Source: JAYRSJ01 sp041920215 (GTDB lineage Bacteria > Pseudomonadota > Gammaproteobacteria > Burkholderiales > Burkholderiaceae_C). From it: a DNA stretch of 64,000 nucleotides. Position 1 is the first letter of the stretch. Each line of letters begins with the position of its first letter. Under the pieces are notes generated by a model. That model worked only from the letters and a program-made list of their open reading frames with translations. It was not told the DNA's origin and did no database searches. A program made the position numbers and the translations under genes. Shown piece after piece: positions 43,112 to 52,936 of the stretch. The stretch covers positions 1 through 64,000 of the forward strand of contig JAYRSJ010000014.1 in the NCBI GenBank assembly GCA_041920215.1, read 5' to 3'.

Positions 43112-44563
43112 TCAGTGCCGTTTGAGCACGAGGCGCCGGACGAGATCACGTGCACCGGCCGCATTGCAAGCCAGTGCCAGCGCAAGGACGCTCAGTGACC
43201 ATGCCAGCAGGCTAGCTGCAGCGATGGCCGGCAGGGGCCAGTCAGCCGATGTTGTGCTGCCGCGGGCCGCTAGGCCCGCTACCGCGCCGCCTGCCGCCAC
43301 CATCAGGGCCTTGGCCGCGCTGCCGCCCAGTGCCGGCATGTCCCAGTGGCGCCGGCCCCAGTAGTAGCTGATCGCTGCGCCCAGACCGAAGGAGGCCAGG
43401 GCGGACCATGCAGCAGCGCTCGCGCCATAGTGCGGCACGAACCCCAGATTGAGCAGCACGTTGGCAATGGCCATGATCAGCGTGATCAGCAGCGTGTCGC
43501 GGGTGCGCTGATGCAGCTGGAACACCACGTCCAGCGCATAGGCCTTCAGGCCGGCCAAGGCGATGGCGCTGGCGATCACCGGCATCAGCCGGCTGGCCTC
43601 GCCGGCCAGCTCGGGATTTCGGATGATCCGCGCGAGGTCGGGTGCCATGGTGGCAAAGAAGCTGCTGGCGCAGGTTGCCACAAGCAGCATGGTTTGCGCA
43701 TGGCGCTGCAGCAGCTCCTGGGTCTGGCTGGTCTGCTTTTGCTCATGCAAGCGCACCAGATGCGGGAAGGCGGCCAGGTAGAGCACATTCAGCAGCACGC
43801 CAATGGTCTGCTGGGTCAGGTCGTAGCCGGCGGCATAGCCGCCCACAGCCCGCGCGCCATGCCATAAGCCGATGAAGAAGCGATCGCTGAGGTCCAGCAC
43901 CATCAGTGCCACGAAGCTCCCGGCTTGTGGCAGGCCGTAGCGGGTCAGGGTGCCAGCCACGCTCGACGACCAAAGCAGGCCGCCGGCCGGCCTGCGAGTG
44001 CCGCTGAAGCAGCAGGCCAGCGTCGTCGCGGCAAGAACGGCCAGCCATAACAGCTGCTCGGCAGGCCAGGCTGCCTGCAGACCATGGATCAGCCAGGCGG
44101 CCAGCGCCAGGATGCCGACCGAGCGAATCAGCGTCATGCGTCCGTACTGAGCCGGTTGGGCGCGTGCGTTCGCGAACTGCAGCAGGATATTGAACAGGCC
44201 CATCATTGCCACCGCGCAACCCAGCAGAAGCGCCGTCATCCAGCTGTCCGCTGGCAGCAGTCCCAGCCGCCAGGCCGCCAGTGCCAGCAGCGGGATAAGC
44301 AGGCCGAGGCCCAGCCACAGCCGGGCGGTGGTGCCGATCAGCTCTGCGGGTGCCTGCTGGTGAGCGGCATAGAAGCGGTTGCTGGCCGTGGCCAGCCATT
44401 GAAAGCCGATCGCCGAGCCGGCGCCGATGACCGCCATGCCCAGCGCATAGCGCCCGTAGGCCTCGGGGTCCAGCCAGGTGGTGAGCAGTGCCAGCGTCAC
44501 GAACGCGAGGATGCCGTTGAGCACCCGCACGCCCAGGTAGGCGGCGACCTCGCGTAGCTTCAT
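43112..44563 (-). CDS. Repeat-unit flippase (Wzx)
   Basis: 483 residues, 12-14 membrane segments, MOP/MATE-type polysaccharide transporter. MKLREVAAYLGVRVLNGILAF is a typical Wzx start, and DRFFIGLWHGARAVGGYAAGYDL is the characteristic mid-protein region. It flips repeat units for Wzy next door. ATG 44563 was chosen; the open frame runs 27 codons further without family sequence. Confidence 0.88.
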   Translation of the reverse strand: MKLREVAAYLGVRVLNGILAFVTLALLTTWLDPEAYGRYALGMAVIGAGSAIGFQWLATASNRFYAAHQQAPAELIGTTARLWLGLGLLIPLLALAAWRLGLLPADSWMTALLLGCAVAMMGLFNILLQFANARAQPAQYGRMTLIRSVGILALAAWLIHGLQAAWPAEQLLWLAVLAATTLACCFSGTRRPAGGLLWSSSVAGTLTRYGLPQAGSFVALMVLDLSDRFFIGLWHGARAVGGYAAGYDLTQQTIGVLLNVLYLAAFPHLVRLHEQKQTSQTQELLQRHAQTMLLVATCASSFFATMAPDLARIIRNPELAGEASRLMPVIASAIALAGLKAYALDVVFQLHQRTRDTLLITLIMAIANVLLNLGFVPHYGASAAAWSALASFGLGAAISYYWGRRHWDMPALGGSAAKALMVAAGGAVAGLAARGSTTSADWPLPAIAAASLLAWSLSVLALALACNAAGARDLVRRLVLKRH

Positions 44564-44644
44564 CGACCTCGCGCTCGCTGGCTCAAGTCGCCGCGCGACG
44601 GCCCCGGTTTGCCAGTCGCCGCATTGCGGCGTGATCGCGCGCAA

Positions 44645-45751
44645 TCATGCCGCGCCGCGGCGTTGCCGACGCTCGCGCAGCACCAGAGCACAGCTGAAGG
44701 TGACAAAGGCGGCCAGCGTGCTAAGCAGCCCGACCACCGAGCGTTTGGGCCGGCTCTTGCGTTCCGGCGGCAGGGCCTGGTCAACCACCTGGAGCAAGCT
44801 GCCCTCGCGCGCTTCATCGAGCTTGGCGAGCTCGAACTGCTTGGTGTACATCTCGACCAGCGCCTCGTGGTAGCGGTAGTCGCGGTAGGCGCTGACATAG
44901 CTCGGTCCCTTGGGCGCCTCGGTCTGCACGAACTGTTGCAGCTGCTCGCGCAATGTCGCGACGACCGCGCGCTGCTGCTGCACCTCCTGGGTGCCCGGCA
45001 TCAGCGCAGACTCCAGGCCGCGCAGCTTGGCCTCGGCCGCCAGCAGCGCGGTCTTGAGCCTGGCATAGTTCTCGGCGGCCGCCTTGGGTTCGGACTTGAG
45101 CGTGGCCTCGGAAAAGCCAGAGGCGGCCAGTGCATCTTGCGACTGCGCTAGGTCAGCGCGTGCCTGTCGCAGCTGACGCTCGAAGAAGCCGCGCCTTTGC
45201 TGCGCTTCGCTGATGTCCAGCGTTGAGGACAGCTTTTGCACCTCTTCGATCAGGGCATTGGCCATCTCGGCTGCACGCTGCGGACTCTTGTCATCGACCT
45301 CGATGGCGATCATCCCGTCCTTCTTGCCGACGGAGACGCGCATATTCGAGATGAACTCCTTGCGTGCGTCGATCTTGAACTTCGAGTCGTAGAGCTCGAC
45401 CAGCTTGAAGCGATCCACGATGCGGTCAAGCACGGTGGCGCTTTGCAGCAGCCCTACGTACTGGTCGGCCGAGTTGCGGCCGCCGCCGCCGCCGATCAGT
45501 GCGGACAAAGAACCCAGCGCGGCCATCGCGGCCATGCCTGGTTGCTGCTGAACCGGCGGAAGTACCTGGGTGCGGGCCGTGAACGTGGGTGGCACGATGA
45601 AGCTGATGCCCAGGCCGATGCAGCCGACCAGCACGGACGCCGCGCCGAGCTTGAGCCAGTGCGTCCTGACCGGCTGCAGCAGTTCGCCCCAGGAGATGGT
45701 TTCTGCAGCAGCAGGCATGGCAGAGACGTCAGATTGCGTTGTTGTTGTCAC
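44645..45751 (-). CDS. wzz: Chain-length determinant protein (Wzz family)
   Basis: 368 residues. Two membrane helices (about 33-55 and 340-360) flank a periplasmic coiled-coil-rich domain, the Wzz/PCP layout. The first domain has VPPTFTARTQVLPP and the C-terminal Pro-rich VVDQALPPERKSRPKR just before the second helix. No tyrosine kinase domain is attached and no separate kinase gene is seen nearby. It sets polymer length. It starts 15 bases after the wza stop. Confidence 0.9.
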   Translation of the reverse strand: MTTTTQSDVSAMPAAAETISWGELLQPVRTHWLKLGAASVLVGCIGLGISFIVPPTFTARTQVLPPVQQQPGMAAMAALGSLSALIGGGGGRNSADQYVGLLQSATVLDRIVDRFKLVELYDSKFKIDARKEFISNMRVSVGKKDGMIAIEVDDKSPQRAAEMANALIEEVQKLSSTLDISEAQQRRGFFERQLRQARADLAQSQDALAASGFSEATLKSEPKAAAENYARLKTALLAAEAKLRGLESALMPGTQEVQQQRAVVATLREQLQQFVQTEAPKGPSYVSAYRDYRYHEALVEMYTKQFELAKLDEAREGSLLQVVDQALPPERKSRPKRSVVGLLSTLAAFVTFSCALVLRERRQRRGAA

Positions 45752-45766
45752 AGCAGCTGGCTCCTA

Positions 45767-47752
45767 TCAGTTCAGGGACTTCAGGGCCGCAACGCCCAGG
45801 CCGAACTGCGACAGGATCTGTGTCCACTCCTTGGCCGACTGGACAAAGGTGGACTTGTTGAGCTCCTCCGGCACGAACACCGTGTCGCCCGGCAGAGCGG
45901 CCACGTTCAGGCTGCTGCTCACGCTGAACCAGCCGCTATTGCTCTGACGCGCGCTGACCACGCTGCCATTGGCGCGCAGCACGAAGAGGCTGCCGGTATC
46001 GGCGCCGCGCGTCGGGCCACCGGCCAGTTGCAGCATGTCGCTGATCGTGCTGCCTTCCTGCACCAGAAAGCTGCCGCTGTTGAAGACGCTGCCGAACACA
46101 CCGACGGTATTGGGACGTGCAGGGATGTGCAGCTGATCGCCGTCCTCCAGCGCGAGAGTGGGCAGATCGCGGGCGCTGGCGCGGGCGTCCAGCTGCAGCA
46201 CGATGCGGCCGGTCGGACGGACGGCGCGCAGGCGCGCGATCAGCCGGTCGCTGGCGCTGGCACGGCCGGCCTGCGCCGCCGCTTCGTCGGCGGTCAGGGC
46301 CCGCTGGGTCGTGGTGGCTTTGGCGAACTCGGTTTCCAGATCGCGCAGCGCCCGCTCGTAGTTTTCCTGCTGGATGCGACGCACGCTCTCGCGGTTGAAC
46401 TCGGTGCCGAAGATATAGGCCTGCGGCGTCAGACCACCGGCGGCGTTGATGACGTCGGCCAGGGTGCTCTGGGGCGGCATGATGTACTCACCAGGCTTGG
46501 CCACCTCACCCTGAACCATCACGCGCTTGTGCTGTCGGTGCTGCGGCAGCAGGGCAATGACCGAGCTGAAGACGCGCAGCAGGTCGCCGTCGCTCATCTC
46601 GTGCCTCGCGTCCTGAGGCAGGGCCAGCTGGACGATGCGGCTGCCGCTGCGGTCGGCGAGGCGTTCGATGCTGAGGCGGCTACGATCTGCGACGGCACTC
46701 AAGCCGCCGGCATAGTTCAGTGCATCAGCGGCGGTTTCGCGCTCGCGCAGCTCGATCACCGCGGGGCGGTTCACACTGCCCAGCACGCCGACTTGCGGCC
46801 CGATCGGGTGCACATGCACCACGTCGCCGGCCTGCAGCGGCAGGTCGGACGATTTGTCGCCCTTCACGAGCAGGTCGTACAGATCCAGCGTCGCCAGGGT
46901 CTTGCCGCCGCGGCGCAGATCGATCCTGCGGAAGCTTCCGGCTGCCGAGGGGCCGCCGGCCTGCACCAGCGCACCGACCATGGTCGACAGGCTGGACACC
47001 GTGTAGGAGCCCGGCTTGCTCGTGAAGCCGGTGACATAAACCCGTATCGCACGCAGCTTGCCGAGGCTGGCGCTGAGCTGGAAGTTGCGGAACACCTGAG
47101 CGACCCGCTTGTGCAGGGTTTCGTTCAGATCGGCATAGCGGGTGCCTGCGACCATGACCGGGCCGACGCGCGGGATCGTGATGCGGCCGCCGCGATCGAC
47201 GACCAGGCGCAGGTCGCCGTCGACCGATCCCCAGAGTGTCAGCTGAAGCTCGTCGCCGATGCCTATCAGGTAGTCGCTTGGCACCTGACGCACACTGTCC
47301 TGCTCGGTGCCGGCGGCAAGGTTTTCGCGCATCAGCTGCACGCCCATACGGCGCACGACCTTCTGTGCCTGCTGGCTCACAAAGGTCTCGAACTCGCTCA
47401 GCGGCTCCAGCAGGCCGGCCTGGACAGCATTCTGGTAGTCGCTCAGGTTCTCGGTGTGCCGGTCTAACCTAGCTGCAGTCTTCGCTCCAGTCTCCCGATC
47501 TTGCGCTCGGGGGACCGCCAGCAATTGCATGGGCTCGTCTTTGTTTCCCCCATTCGGTGGGGTCAGTCGTAGCGGGCCGCTGCTTTGTGAAGCGGCGTTA
47601 GTCTCCGGCGGGACCACGCCTTGCGCCAGTGCCGCCGGCAGCCATGCCGCCAGCAGCAGGCTGCCGAGGAGTGCGCCTACCCGGCTGCGCAGGCGGAGAC
47701 GGGCCGGGGCCCGCAGACATGGCGTGGGGTGGCTGTTTGGGATGCTGCGCAT
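45767..47752 (-). CDS. wza: Polysaccharide export outer-membrane protein (Wza/KpsD type)
   Basis: 661 residues, longer than classical Wza. A signal peptide without lipobox (LLGSLLLAAWLPAALAQG) precedes the Poly_export domain (VPSDYLIGIGDELQLTLWG) and several SLBB domains (GFTSKPGSYTVSS, GEVAKPGEYIMPP, VFNSGSFLVQEG). The non-lipidated N-terminus and the length are closer to KpsD-like exporters. It forms the outer-membrane outlet for the polymer. First gene of the large minus-strand operon (47752 down to 36430). Confidence 0.9.
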   Translation of the reverse strand: MRSIPNSHPTPCLRAPARLRLRSRVGALLGSLLLAAWLPAALAQGVVPPETNAASQSSGPLRLTPPNGGNKDEPMQLLAVPRAQDRETGAKTAARLDRHTENLSDYQNAVQAGLLEPLSEFETFVSQQAQKVVRRMGVQLMRENLAAGTEQDSVRQVPSDYLIGIGDELQLTLWGSVDGDLRLVVDRGGRITIPRVGPVMVAGTRYADLNETLHKRVAQVFRNFQLSASLGKLRAIRVYVTGFTSKPGSYTVSSLSTMVGALVQAGGPSAAGSFRRIDLRRGGKTLATLDLYDLLVKGDKSSDLPLQAGDVVHVHPIGPQVGVLGSVNRPAVIELRERETAADALNYAGGLSAVADRSRLSIERLADRSGSRIVQLALPQDARHEMSDGDLLRVFSSVIALLPQHRQHKRVMVQGEVAKPGEYIMPPQSTLADVINAAGGLTPQAYIFGTEFNRESVRRIQQENYERALRDLETEFAKATTTQRALTADEAAAQAGRASASDRLIARLRAVRPTGRIVLQLDARASARDLPTLALEDGDQLHIPARPNTVGVFGSVFNSGSFLVQEGSTISDMLQLAGGPTRGADTGSLFVLRANGSVVSARQSNSGWFSVSSSLNVAALPGDTVFVPEELNKSTFVQSAKEWTQILSQFGLGVAALKSLN

Positions 47753-47918
47753 AAATTGAGTGAGGCGAAACGGTGATCAAGCCGGCAAGTGCGGCTGGAT
47801 GGACGCGCTGAAGTCGAGCGGCGGCCGATTCTATAGGCATGGGTGCGGGGGGGCAGAGTGAACGTCGCCGCCGAGGGGACAGCTATCGCGATCATGCGCA
47901 TCGCTACACTTGCCCACC
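47753..47918. promoter_or_regulatory. Divergent spacer between wza and wecA-like gene
   Basis: 166 bases between two divergent polysaccharide transcripts, so both promoters should be here. I found no confident -35/-10 pair. Neither gene has a clear Shine-Dalgarno. Confidence 0.3.
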
Positions 47919-49028
47919 ATGGTGTATCTGTTCCTCCCCTTTGCGGTGGCCGCCCTGGTGACCCTGTACGTGCTGCGCTCGTCGCGGCACCACGGCCATC
48001 TGTCGGCTGATCACGATCTGTCGGGCCCGCAGAAATTTCATGCGCGGCCGGTGCCGCGCATCGGGGGCATAGGCATTTTCGCGGGCGTCTGCGTGGCAGC
48101 CCTTTATCTGGGCTGGCAGCAGCACGCCCATGCGCGCTTCGGCGCTCTGCTGTTGCTATGCAGCCTGCCGGCCTTTGCCGCCGGGCTGATCGAGGATTTC
48201 ACAAAGCGGGTGTCGCCCGGCAAGCGCCTGCTCGCGACCGCGGTGTCGGCCGCTCTGGGGATCTGGCTGCTCGGTGCCTTGATCACCCGCACCGATGTCC
48301 CGGGCCTGGACTGGGCGGTGGCGACGACGGCGGGCGCGATGCTGGCCACCGTGTTCGCGGTGTCGGGGGTGGCGAATTCGGTCAACATCATCGACGGCTT
48401 CAACGGGCTGTCGTCGATGTGTGCCAGCCTGATGCTGTTGTCGCTGGCCTATGTGGCCTACCTGGTCGGCGATACCGAGCTGGCACTCTGGGCCCTGATC
48501 GGTGTCGGTGCCGTGCTGGGCTTCTTTGTCTGGAACTTTCCTGCGGGCATGATTTTTCTGGGCGACGGGGGCGCCTACTTCGTGGGCTTCTATCTGGCCG
48601 AACTGGGGGTGTTGCTGATCGCGCGCAACCCCGAGGTCTCGCCCTTGTTCGCGCTCACCGTGTGCATCTACCCGGTGTTCGAGACGGTGTTCTCCATCTA
48701 CCGGCGTAAGGTGATCCGGAGCGCTCCGCCGGGCGAGCCCGATGGCATTCATCTGCATTCCCTGATCTACCGCCGCCTGGTTCGTTGGGCGGTGGGGGCG
48801 CGCGACGCCCGCGAGCTGACCCGGCGCAACTCCATGACGGCGCCCTATTTGTGGATGCTCTGCATCACCTCGCTGGTGCCTGCGCTGCTGTTCTGGGACT
48901 CCACTCCCCTGCTGGCGGGCTGCATGCTGCTGTTCGCGGTCGGCTATATCGGTCTGTACTGGCGCATCGTGCGCTTCCGCACCCCATCCTGGCTGGTCTT
49001 CCGCGGACGTGATGGGGTGGCGCGATGA
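47919..49028 (+). CDS. wecA: Undecaprenyl-phosphate N-acetylglucosaminyl 1-phosphate transferase (WecA/TagO family)
   Basis: 369 residues, about 10-11 membrane segments. The family motifs are present: FHARPVPRIGGIGIF, NSVNIIDGFNGLSSM (catalytic Asp and Asn), MIFLGDGGAYFVGF and the His motif PDGIHLHSLIYRR. It begins glycan assembly by moving a HexNAc phosphate to undecaprenyl phosphate. It is the second initiating enzyme in the window besides the PglC-like one, suggesting two glycan pathways. ATG 47919. Confidence 0.92.
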   Translation: MVYLFLPFAVAALVTLYVLRSSRHHGHLSADHDLSGPQKFHARPVPRIGGIGIFAGVCVAALYLGWQQHAHARFGALLLLCSLPAFAAGLIEDFTKRVSPGKRLLATAVSAALGIWLLGALITRTDVPGLDWAVATTAGAMLATVFAVSGVANSVNIIDGFNGLSSMCASLMLLSLAYVAYLVGDTELALWALIGVGAVLGFFVWNFPAGMIFLGDGGAYFVGFYLAELGVLLIARNPEVSPLFALTVCIYPVFETVFSIYRRKVIRSAPPGEPDGIHLHSLIYRRLVRWAVGARDARELTRRNSMTAPYLWMLCITSLVPALLFWDSTPLLAGCMLLFAVGYIGLYWRIVRFRTPSWLVFRGRDGVAR

Positions 49029-49080
49029 CGGCGGCTGGGCCGCTTGGGAGGCCTGTTCAGGCATGAACGATAATCTAGCC

Positions 49081-50604
49081 ATGACTGAAACCAACGCGGC
49101 GCCTCCTGCCCGCTTCGATACCCTTCCCCTGGATGCCAAACTGCTGCGTGCCGTGGCCGATTCCGGCTACGCGACGATGACGCCCATTCAGGCCAAGGCG
49201 ATTCCCATCGTGCTGGAGGGGCGAGATGTGATGGGTGCCGCCCAGACTGGGACTGGCAAGACGGCTGCCTTCTCTATTCCCCTGCTGCAGCGCATGCTCA
49301 AGCACGAGAATGCCAGCGCCTCGCCAGCGCGCCATCCGGTGCGTGCGCTGGTGCTGGCTCCGACGCGCGAGCTGGCCGATCAGGTGGCCAACAACGTCAA
49401 GGCCTATTCCAAGCACACCAGTCTGCGGGTGGCCTGCGTGTTCGGTGGCATCGACATGAAGCCCCAGACCCTGCAGCTCAAGGGTGGGGTCGAGGTGCTG
49501 ATCGCGACGCCGGGCCGACTGCTGGACCATATCGAGGCCAAGAACTGCGTGCTCAACCAGGTTGAGTATGTGGTGCTCGATGAGGCCGACCGCATGCTGG
49601 ACATCGGCTTTCTGCCCGACCTGCAGCGCATCCTCAGCTTCCTGCCCAAGCAGCGCCAGACCCTGCTGTTCTCGGCCACCTTCTCGCCGGAGATCAAGCG
49701 CCTGGCCGAAAGCTATCTGCAGCAGCCGGTGCTGGTGGAGGTGGCGCGGCCCAATGCCACCGCTTCGACGGTCGAGCAGCGCTTCTACAGCGTGGAGGAT
49801 GAGGACAAGCGGCGCACCATCCTGCATCTGCTGAAGGAACGTGCGCTGCGCCAGGCGATTGTCTTCGTCAACTCCAAGCTGGGCTGCGCCCGCCTCGCGC
49901 GCTCCTTCGAGCGTGACGGCCTGCGCACCAATGCCTTGCATGGCGACAAGTCGCAGGACGAGCGACTCAAGGCCCTGGATGCCTTCAAGCGCGGCGAGGT
50001 CGATGTGCTGGTCTGCACCGATGTGGCGGCGCGCGGCCTGGACATCGCTGATCTGCCCGCGGTCTTCAACTTCGACGTGCCCTTCAATGCCGAGGACTAT
50101 GTGCACCGCATTGGCCGGACCGGCCGTGCCGGCGCGTCCGGCCTGGCGGTCACCTTGGTGGCGCGCTCGGACGCGCGCCTGATCGGCGACATCGAGAAGC
50201 TTATCAAGCGCAAGATCGATCTGGAGGCCATCGAGCTGGATGAGGAACGCCCGCGTCGCCCGCGCCGCAGCGAGTCCGAATCCGGCGAGGGCCCGCGCGC
50301 GGCGCGTGAGCCCTACCGCGAGCCGCGCCGTGCCGCGCCGGCCGATGATGCGGCCGCCGAGCCGGTGCGCCGTGCGCCGCGTCCGGGGGCCTCGCGCGAC
50401 CCCTTCTTTGACAAGCCCTATGAAGCCCGCGCCAGTGCCGAGCCACCGGCCTGGGAGAAGGCGCCGGCTGCGGCCAGCCCTGTCAGCAAGGGGCTGTCGG
50501 CCTACATCAAGCCCAAGAAAAAGGTCGCTGCCCTCTTTGGTGCCAAGTCTGCACCGACTCCCGAGGCGGCGGCCACCGACGCGGCGCGCGAAGCCGAGGG
50601 CTGA
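49081..50604 (+). CDS. rhlE: DEAD-box RNA helicase (RhlE-like)
   Basis: 507 residues. AQTGTGKT (54-61), APTRELA, DEAD (167-170), SAT (198-200) and HRIGRTGRAG are the standard helicase motifs. A C-terminal Arg/Pro/Ala-rich tail of about 130 residues should bind RNA. It probably helps ribosome assembly or RNA turnover. ATG 49081 is chosen; an in-frame ATG at 49063 is possible. A GATAAT at 49069-49074 lies too close to the start to be convincing as a promoter. Confidence 0.92.
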   Translation: MTETNAAPPARFDTLPLDAKLLRAVADSGYATMTPIQAKAIPIVLEGRDVMGAAQTGTGKTAAFSIPLLQRMLKHENASASPARHPVRALVLAPTRELADQVANNVKAYSKHTSLRVACVFGGIDMKPQTLQLKGGVEVLIATPGRLLDHIEAKNCVLNQVEYVVLDEADRMLDIGFLPDLQRILSFLPKQRQTLLFSATFSPEIKRLAESYLQQPVLVEVARPNATASTVEQRFYSVEDEDKRRTILHLLKERALRQAIVFVNSKLGCARLARSFERDGLRTNALHGDKSQDERLKALDAFKRGEVDVLVCTDVAARGLDIADLPAVFNFDVPFNAEDYVHRIGRTGRAGASGLAVTLVARSDARLIGDIEKLIKRKIDLEAIELDEERPRRPRRSESESGEGPRAAREPYREPRRAAPADDAAAEPVRRAPRPGASRDPFFDKPYEARASAEPPAWEKAPAAASPVSKGLSAYIKPKKKVAALFGAKSAPTPEAAATDAAREAEG

Positions 50605-50636
50605 AAGGGCGCTGCCCTCAGTCCTTTGCGGCTGGC

Positions 50637-51404
50637 TCAGCCGCCCAGCAGTGCAAACACCGCGGGTAGCTTGTCCGATAGTGCCTGAGGTTTGGCGCGC
50701 CATTGCGCCACGGTGCAGCTGCGGGTCCATCCCTCGGGCAGGCTGAGACCGCAGCTCACCGACAAGCGGGTCTGCGGGCGCAGCTGGGCCAGCAGGGCTT
50801 GCAGCAGGGCGCTGTTGCGGTAGGGCGTCTCAATCATCAGCTGGGTCTGCTGCTGGCGCTGCGACAGGGCCTCCAACTCGCGGATACGCGCATTGCGCGC
50901 GTTGGCCTCGACCGGCAGATAGCCGACGAAGGCAAAGCTCTGGCCATTCAGGCCGCTGGCCGCCAGGGCCATCAGCAACGAGCTGGGGCCGCTCAGCGGC
51001 AGGACTGCAAAACCCTCGCGGTGCGCGGCTGCCACCAGGCGCGCGCCTGGGTCGGCAATGGCCGGCAATCCGGCTTCGGAGATCAGGCCCAGATCATGTC
51101 CGGCACGCAGCGGCGCCAGCAGAGCCTGCCATTGGGCTTCGTCATTCAGCTGGGCGACGGGCTGTCCCTTGGGCGGCCTCGGCAGCTCCATGATCTGCAC
51201 CGACTGAAGTGTGTGATTTAGGGGTTGGAGCGCATCGACGCGCTTCAGAAAGGCGCGCGTGGTCTTGGCGTTTTCGGCCGCCCAGTGCTGCAGGCGGGCC
51301 GAGACTGCGATCACCTGCTGCGCAAGCACATCGCTGAGCGGCACTTCGTTGCCCGGTACGCCGAAGTCCAGGGTATTGGGCACGAGGTAGAGGCGAGCGC
51401 TCAT
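50637..51404 (-). CDS. Tetrapyrrole-methylase family SAM methyltransferase (RsmI-like)
   Basis: 255 residues. LGLISEAGLPAIADPGARLV and LPLSGPSSLLMALAASGL are the core signatures of the RsmI/tetrapyrrole methylase family. It is shorter than RsmI and is probably the betaproteobacterial paralogue commonly found beside maf. It likely methylates RNA or another small target; unknown. ATG 51404 overlaps the maf stop by 4 bases. Confidence 0.82.
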   Translation of the reverse strand: MSARLYLVPNTLDFGVPGNEVPLSDVLAQQVIAVSARLQHWAAENAKTTRAFLKRVDALQPLNHTLQSVQIMELPRPPKGQPVAQLNDEAQWQALLAPLRAGHDLGLISEAGLPAIADPGARLVAAAHREGFAVLPLSGPSSLLMALAASGLNGQSFAFVGYLPVEANARNARIRELEALSQRQQQTQLMIETPYRNSALLQALLAQLRPQTRLSVSCGLSLPEGWTRSCTVAQWRAKPQALSDKLPAVFALLGG

Positions 51405-52015
51405 GCCGGCACCGCCCCCAGCACAGGCTGGCCGGCGCGCTCCAGCATGGAGCACAGGCGTATCAGTGGCAGGCCGATCAAGGCGGTCGGATCGTCGGAT
51501 TCGATCGATTCCAGCAAGGCGATGCCCAGGGACTCGGCCTTGGCGCTGCCGGCGCAGTCGTAGGGCTGCTCGGCGGCCAGGTATCGCTCGATCATGCGCT
51601 CGCTCAGGCTGCGGAAACGCACCCGCGCCGGGGCCAGGTCTTGCGCGGCGAATCCGCTCTGCTCGCAGACCAAGGCGACTGCCGTGTGGAAGCAGACGAC
51701 CCGCCCGCTCATTCGACGCAGCTGTGCGAGTGCATTGGCATGGCTGCCGGGCTTGCCCAGGGCCTCGCCGTCGAGCTCGGCAACCTGGTCCGAACCGATG
51801 ACCAGGGCCTGGGGCTTTCGCTGTGCGATGGCGCGGGCCTTGGCCAGCGCCAGGCGGCGGGCCAGCGCCGGGGGCGATTCGCCGACCCGTCCCTGCTCAT
51901 CCACTTCGGGGGCGCAGACCTCGAAGGGTATGCGCAGGCGCTGCAGCAGCTCGCGCCGGTAAGGGGAGGTGGAGGCCAGCACCAGGGGGCGGGCGGCGTC
52001 AGTGCGTTCGGACAT
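51401..52015 (-). CDS. maf: Maf-like nucleotide pyrophosphatase (YceF type, 7-methyl-GTP)
   Basis: 204 residues. LASTSPYRRELLQRL, IGSDQVAELDGEALGKPG and YDCAGSAKAESLG fit the YceF branch, which hydrolyses 7-methyl-GTP as a house-cleaning enzyme. It is divergent from yceD, with 42 bases between the starts, and pairs with the RsmI-like gene. Confidence 0.92.
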   Translation of the reverse strand: MSERTDAARPLVLASTSPYRRELLQRLRIPFEVCAPEVDEQGRVGESPPALARRLALAKARAIAQRKPQALVIGSDQVAELDGEALGKPGSHANALAQLRRMSGRVVCFHTAVALVCEQSGFAAQDLAPARVRFRSLSERMIERYLAAEQPYDCAGSAKAESLGIALLESIESDDPTALIGLPLIRLCSMLERAGQPVLGAVPA

Positions 52016-52057
52016 GGCACGATTGTCCCATCGCTAGGTGACCTTACACTTGCGCGT

Positions 52058-52654
52058 ATGACCCGTTCCAGCAATACAAGCCCCGAATCCCCCGGCGGCC
52101 ATCAGGGCGGCCACGACCCGCGCAAGCTCGATGTCGAAGCCTTTGCGCGTGATGGCGCCAGTCTCAGCGGCGCTTGGCCGGCCGCCGACTTCGAGCGCCT
52201 GGCTGAATCGGCCGCGGCGGATGCGCCGGCCGACGGCTGGCCTGTGGTGAGCTGGTCCATCGCCGGTGAATTGCGACCCGTGCGCGGTGGCGAGCCGGAG
52301 GTCTGGCTGCATCTGCAGGCCCAGACTCAGGTCAGTTTGGAATGCCAGCGTTGCCTCCGGCCGGTGACAGAGCTGCTGGCGCTCGATCGATCGTTCCGCT
52401 TCGTGCGCGATGAGCAACTGGCTGCGGAGCTGGATGCGCAGGGCGACGAGGACGTTCTGGCCTTTGCGGGTCGCATGGACATGCGCGAGCTGATGGAAGA
52501 CGAACTCTTGCTGGCCATGCCTCTGGTACCGCGCCACCCGGTTTGCCCTCAGCCCCTGCCGATGGCTGCGGGGCAGGAGGCTGTGCCGGAGGAGCGCCCC
52601 AATCCCTTTGCAGTGCTGGCGGCGCTGAAGAAAAAGGGTGAATCGGACGCCTGA
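52058..52654 (+). CDS. yceD: 23S rRNA accumulation protein YceD (DUF177)
   Basis: 198 residues. The CQRCLRP motif and the later HPVCPQP Cys are the conserved pattern of YceD, which is needed for 23S rRNA accumulation in E. coli and is usually next to rpmF. ATG 52058. Acidic C-terminal half. Confidence 0.9.
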   Translation: MTRSSNTSPESPGGHQGGHDPRKLDVEAFARDGASLSGAWPAADFERLAESAAADAPADGWPVVSWSIAGELRPVRGGEPEVWLHLQAQTQVSLECQRCLRPVTELLALDRSFRFVRDEQLAAELDAQGDEDVLAFAGRMDMRELMEDELLLAMPLVPRHPVCPQPLPMAAGQEAVPEERPNPFAVLAALKKKGESDA

Positions 52655-52680
52655 GAGCGCTCAGGTTTTGTGGGCAGCCT

Positions 52681-52708
52681 TTGTCTTTGGCTGCCGGCAT
52701 GCTAGAAT
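52681..52708 (+). promoter_or_regulatory. Likely sigma-70 promoter for rpmF
   Basis: TTGTCT (52681-52686), a 16-base gap and TAGAAT (52703-52708). The -10 box is flanked on both sides by GCCGGC (52693-52698 and 52710-52715). Predicted start near 52715 gives a leader of about 220 bases before rpmF. The rest of 52655-52936 shows no gene. Confidence 0.55.
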
Positions 52709-52936
52709 CGCCGGCTTTCCCCGGTTCGAGCGGAATTTGGCGCATGGTGGCGCCCGCGTTGTCGGCATATGGGCTGCATAGGCAGACCAGCCAGCGTGGT
52801 GCACCGCCGTCGCAGAAGCCTTGTTCGCCGGGAGTTGAGGTAAGAGGTAAGTGAGTGGGCTGCGCAGGTCTCGGCTTGTCTCCATGCCTCAGCCGCCGGT
52901 GCAACCCGGACCCCAGACCGAACCTTTGGAGAAATC

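Noticed and set aside
49069..49074. GATAAT as -10 box for the RNA helicase gene
   Set aside because: Only about 7 bases before the ATG and no good -35 at proper spacing.
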